In this document: piece by piece, positions 63,574-64,000 of the stretch
Position numbering within the stretch: position 1 is the first letter of the stretch
Layout: each line of letters opens with the position of its first letter
NCBI RefSeq assembly: GCF_015070385.1
Contig: NZ_JADCSA010000005.1
Location: forward strand, 124,001-188,000
DNA from: Nocardioides malaquae
Lineage (GTDB): Bacteria > Actinomycetota > Actinomycetes > Propionibacteriales > Nocardioidaceae
Reading direction: 5' to 3'
Length of the DNA stretch: 64,000 bases
Notes under the pieces: generated by a model
Databases searched by the model: none
The model's input: the letters and a program-made list of their open reading frames with translations, nothing else
Told to the model about the DNA's origin: nothing
Made by a program: the position numbers and the translations under genes

Positions 63574-64000
63574 TCAGCGTGAGCTGCGGGCCGTACGACC
63601 ACGGACGACACCGACGAAGGCCTGGGTGCGTTCGTCGTCGCGGTCCTTGGGCCAGAGAAGGGCCATCTGGGTCGTCGGCAGGTCGGTGACGACGGCGTGG
63701 GTCACGTCCTTGCGGTGGTGCAGGCGGGCCACCGACATGGGCACGACGACGACCCCGGTGCCGGAGGCGGCGACCTCGATCGCGTCCTTCACCGTCATCG
63801 GCCCGAAGGGCAGCTGGTCCATCCGGCTGGGGACCCCGGACGGCACCCCGAGCGGGAACTGCTCGTCCGCGAGGTCGGCGGCGCTCACCTCGTCGAACCC
63901 GGCGACGACGTGCTCGGTGGGGACCACGACGACGGGCAGCTCCTCGTAGAGGTGCACGCAGTGCAGGTCCTCACCCGCGCCGGGCACCGGCAGTCGGGCC
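63574..64000 (-). CDS. LysR-family regulator, C-terminal part (cut by window end)
   Basis: 142 codons of the substrate-binding domain of a LysR-type regulator; the HTH lies beyond position 64000. Visible features: LPVPGAGEDLHCVHLYEELP (effector strand), VVVVPTEHVVAGFDEV, and VKDAIEVAASGTGVVVVPMS. No start codon is assigned because the frame runs off the end. Convergent with the nucleosidase gene, stops 16 nt apart. Target and effector unknown. Confidence 0.82.
   Translation of the reverse strand, partial: ARLPVPGAGEDLHCVHLYEELPVVVVPTEHVVAGFDEVSAADLADEQFPLGVPSGVPSRMDQLPFGPMTVKDAIEVAASGTGVVVVPMSVARLHHRKDVTHAVVTDLPTTQMALLWPKDRDDERTQAFVGVVRGRTARSSR

Overview
The window is 64 kb of very GC-rich, gene-dense chromosome from a high-GC Gram-positive bacterium (Actinomycetota). 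RbpA, WhiA, OpcA, a DUF3099 protein, the SufR-led suf operon and an acVLRF1-type peptidyl-tRNA hydrolase all point to that phylum. The protein sequences look most like the Nocardioides/Propionibacteriales group, which is an inference from memory. The gene order follows, with insertions and losses, the Mycobacterium tuberculosis block from uvrC (Rv1420) to the NfeD/stomatin pair (Rv1487-Rv1488). I see no tRNA, rRNA, CRISPR array, insertion sequence, prophage or origin, and no gap over about 130 bp between genes.

Layout: uvrA behind an SOS box, two tandem Rieske lipoproteins, then uvrC-rapZ-yvcK-whiA (0.1-8.9 kb). Next is the glycolytic set gap-pgk-tpiA with secG and rbpA (9-12.7 kb). On the minus strand lies tkt-tal-pgi-zwf-opcA-pgl, a tightly overlapping operon for both branches of the pentose phosphate pathway (12.7-20.8 kb). 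Haem O/A synthesis (ctaB, ctaA) follows, interleaved with an L,D-transpeptidase and an ABC exporter (20.9-25.9 kb). Then comes the iron-sulfur assembly operon sufR-B-D-Rieske-C-S-U-T (26.0-32.7 kb).

From 32.7 to 43 kb there is a NYN-domain protein with an acVLRF1 peptidyl-tRNA hydrolase, a DUF3140/acetyltransferase-like fusion, a phosphotransferase, a zinc peptidase, an ABC-F ATPase, a crotonase, an ABC exporter, a broken short-chain dehydrogenase, SURF1 and MoaA. From 43 to 54 kb there are two small conserved proteins, fabG-fabI (the mabA-inhA counterpart), SixA, SerB, an orphan ABC ATPase, NfeD with an SPFH protein, a TSUP permease, a hydrolase and a flavin monooxygenase/reductase pair. The last 10 kb hold a PEBP protein, a fused sirohaem synthase, a TrmH-like methyltransferase, peptide deformylase, two acyl-CoA dehydrogenases, GuaB1, galactokinase, a nucleosidase and the 3' part of a LysR regulator.

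The strongest non-gene signal is promoter design. More than 20 genes have a -10 hexamer (TANNNT or close) ending 6-7 nt before the start codon, so the transcript should begin at the start codon (leaderless mRNA). Other signals are a LexA box at uvrA, a consensus CRP site plus a second palindrome between def and an acyl-CoA dehydrogenase, a repeat/palindrome cluster at an ABC ATPase promoter, a five-copy 15-bp repeat inside sufT, and a short-chain dehydrogenase pseudogene. Most of the window is conserved housekeeping. The least explained genes are the NYN/acVLRF1 pair, the tandem Rieske lipoproteins, the DUF3140 fusion and the CE1758/CE1759 pair.
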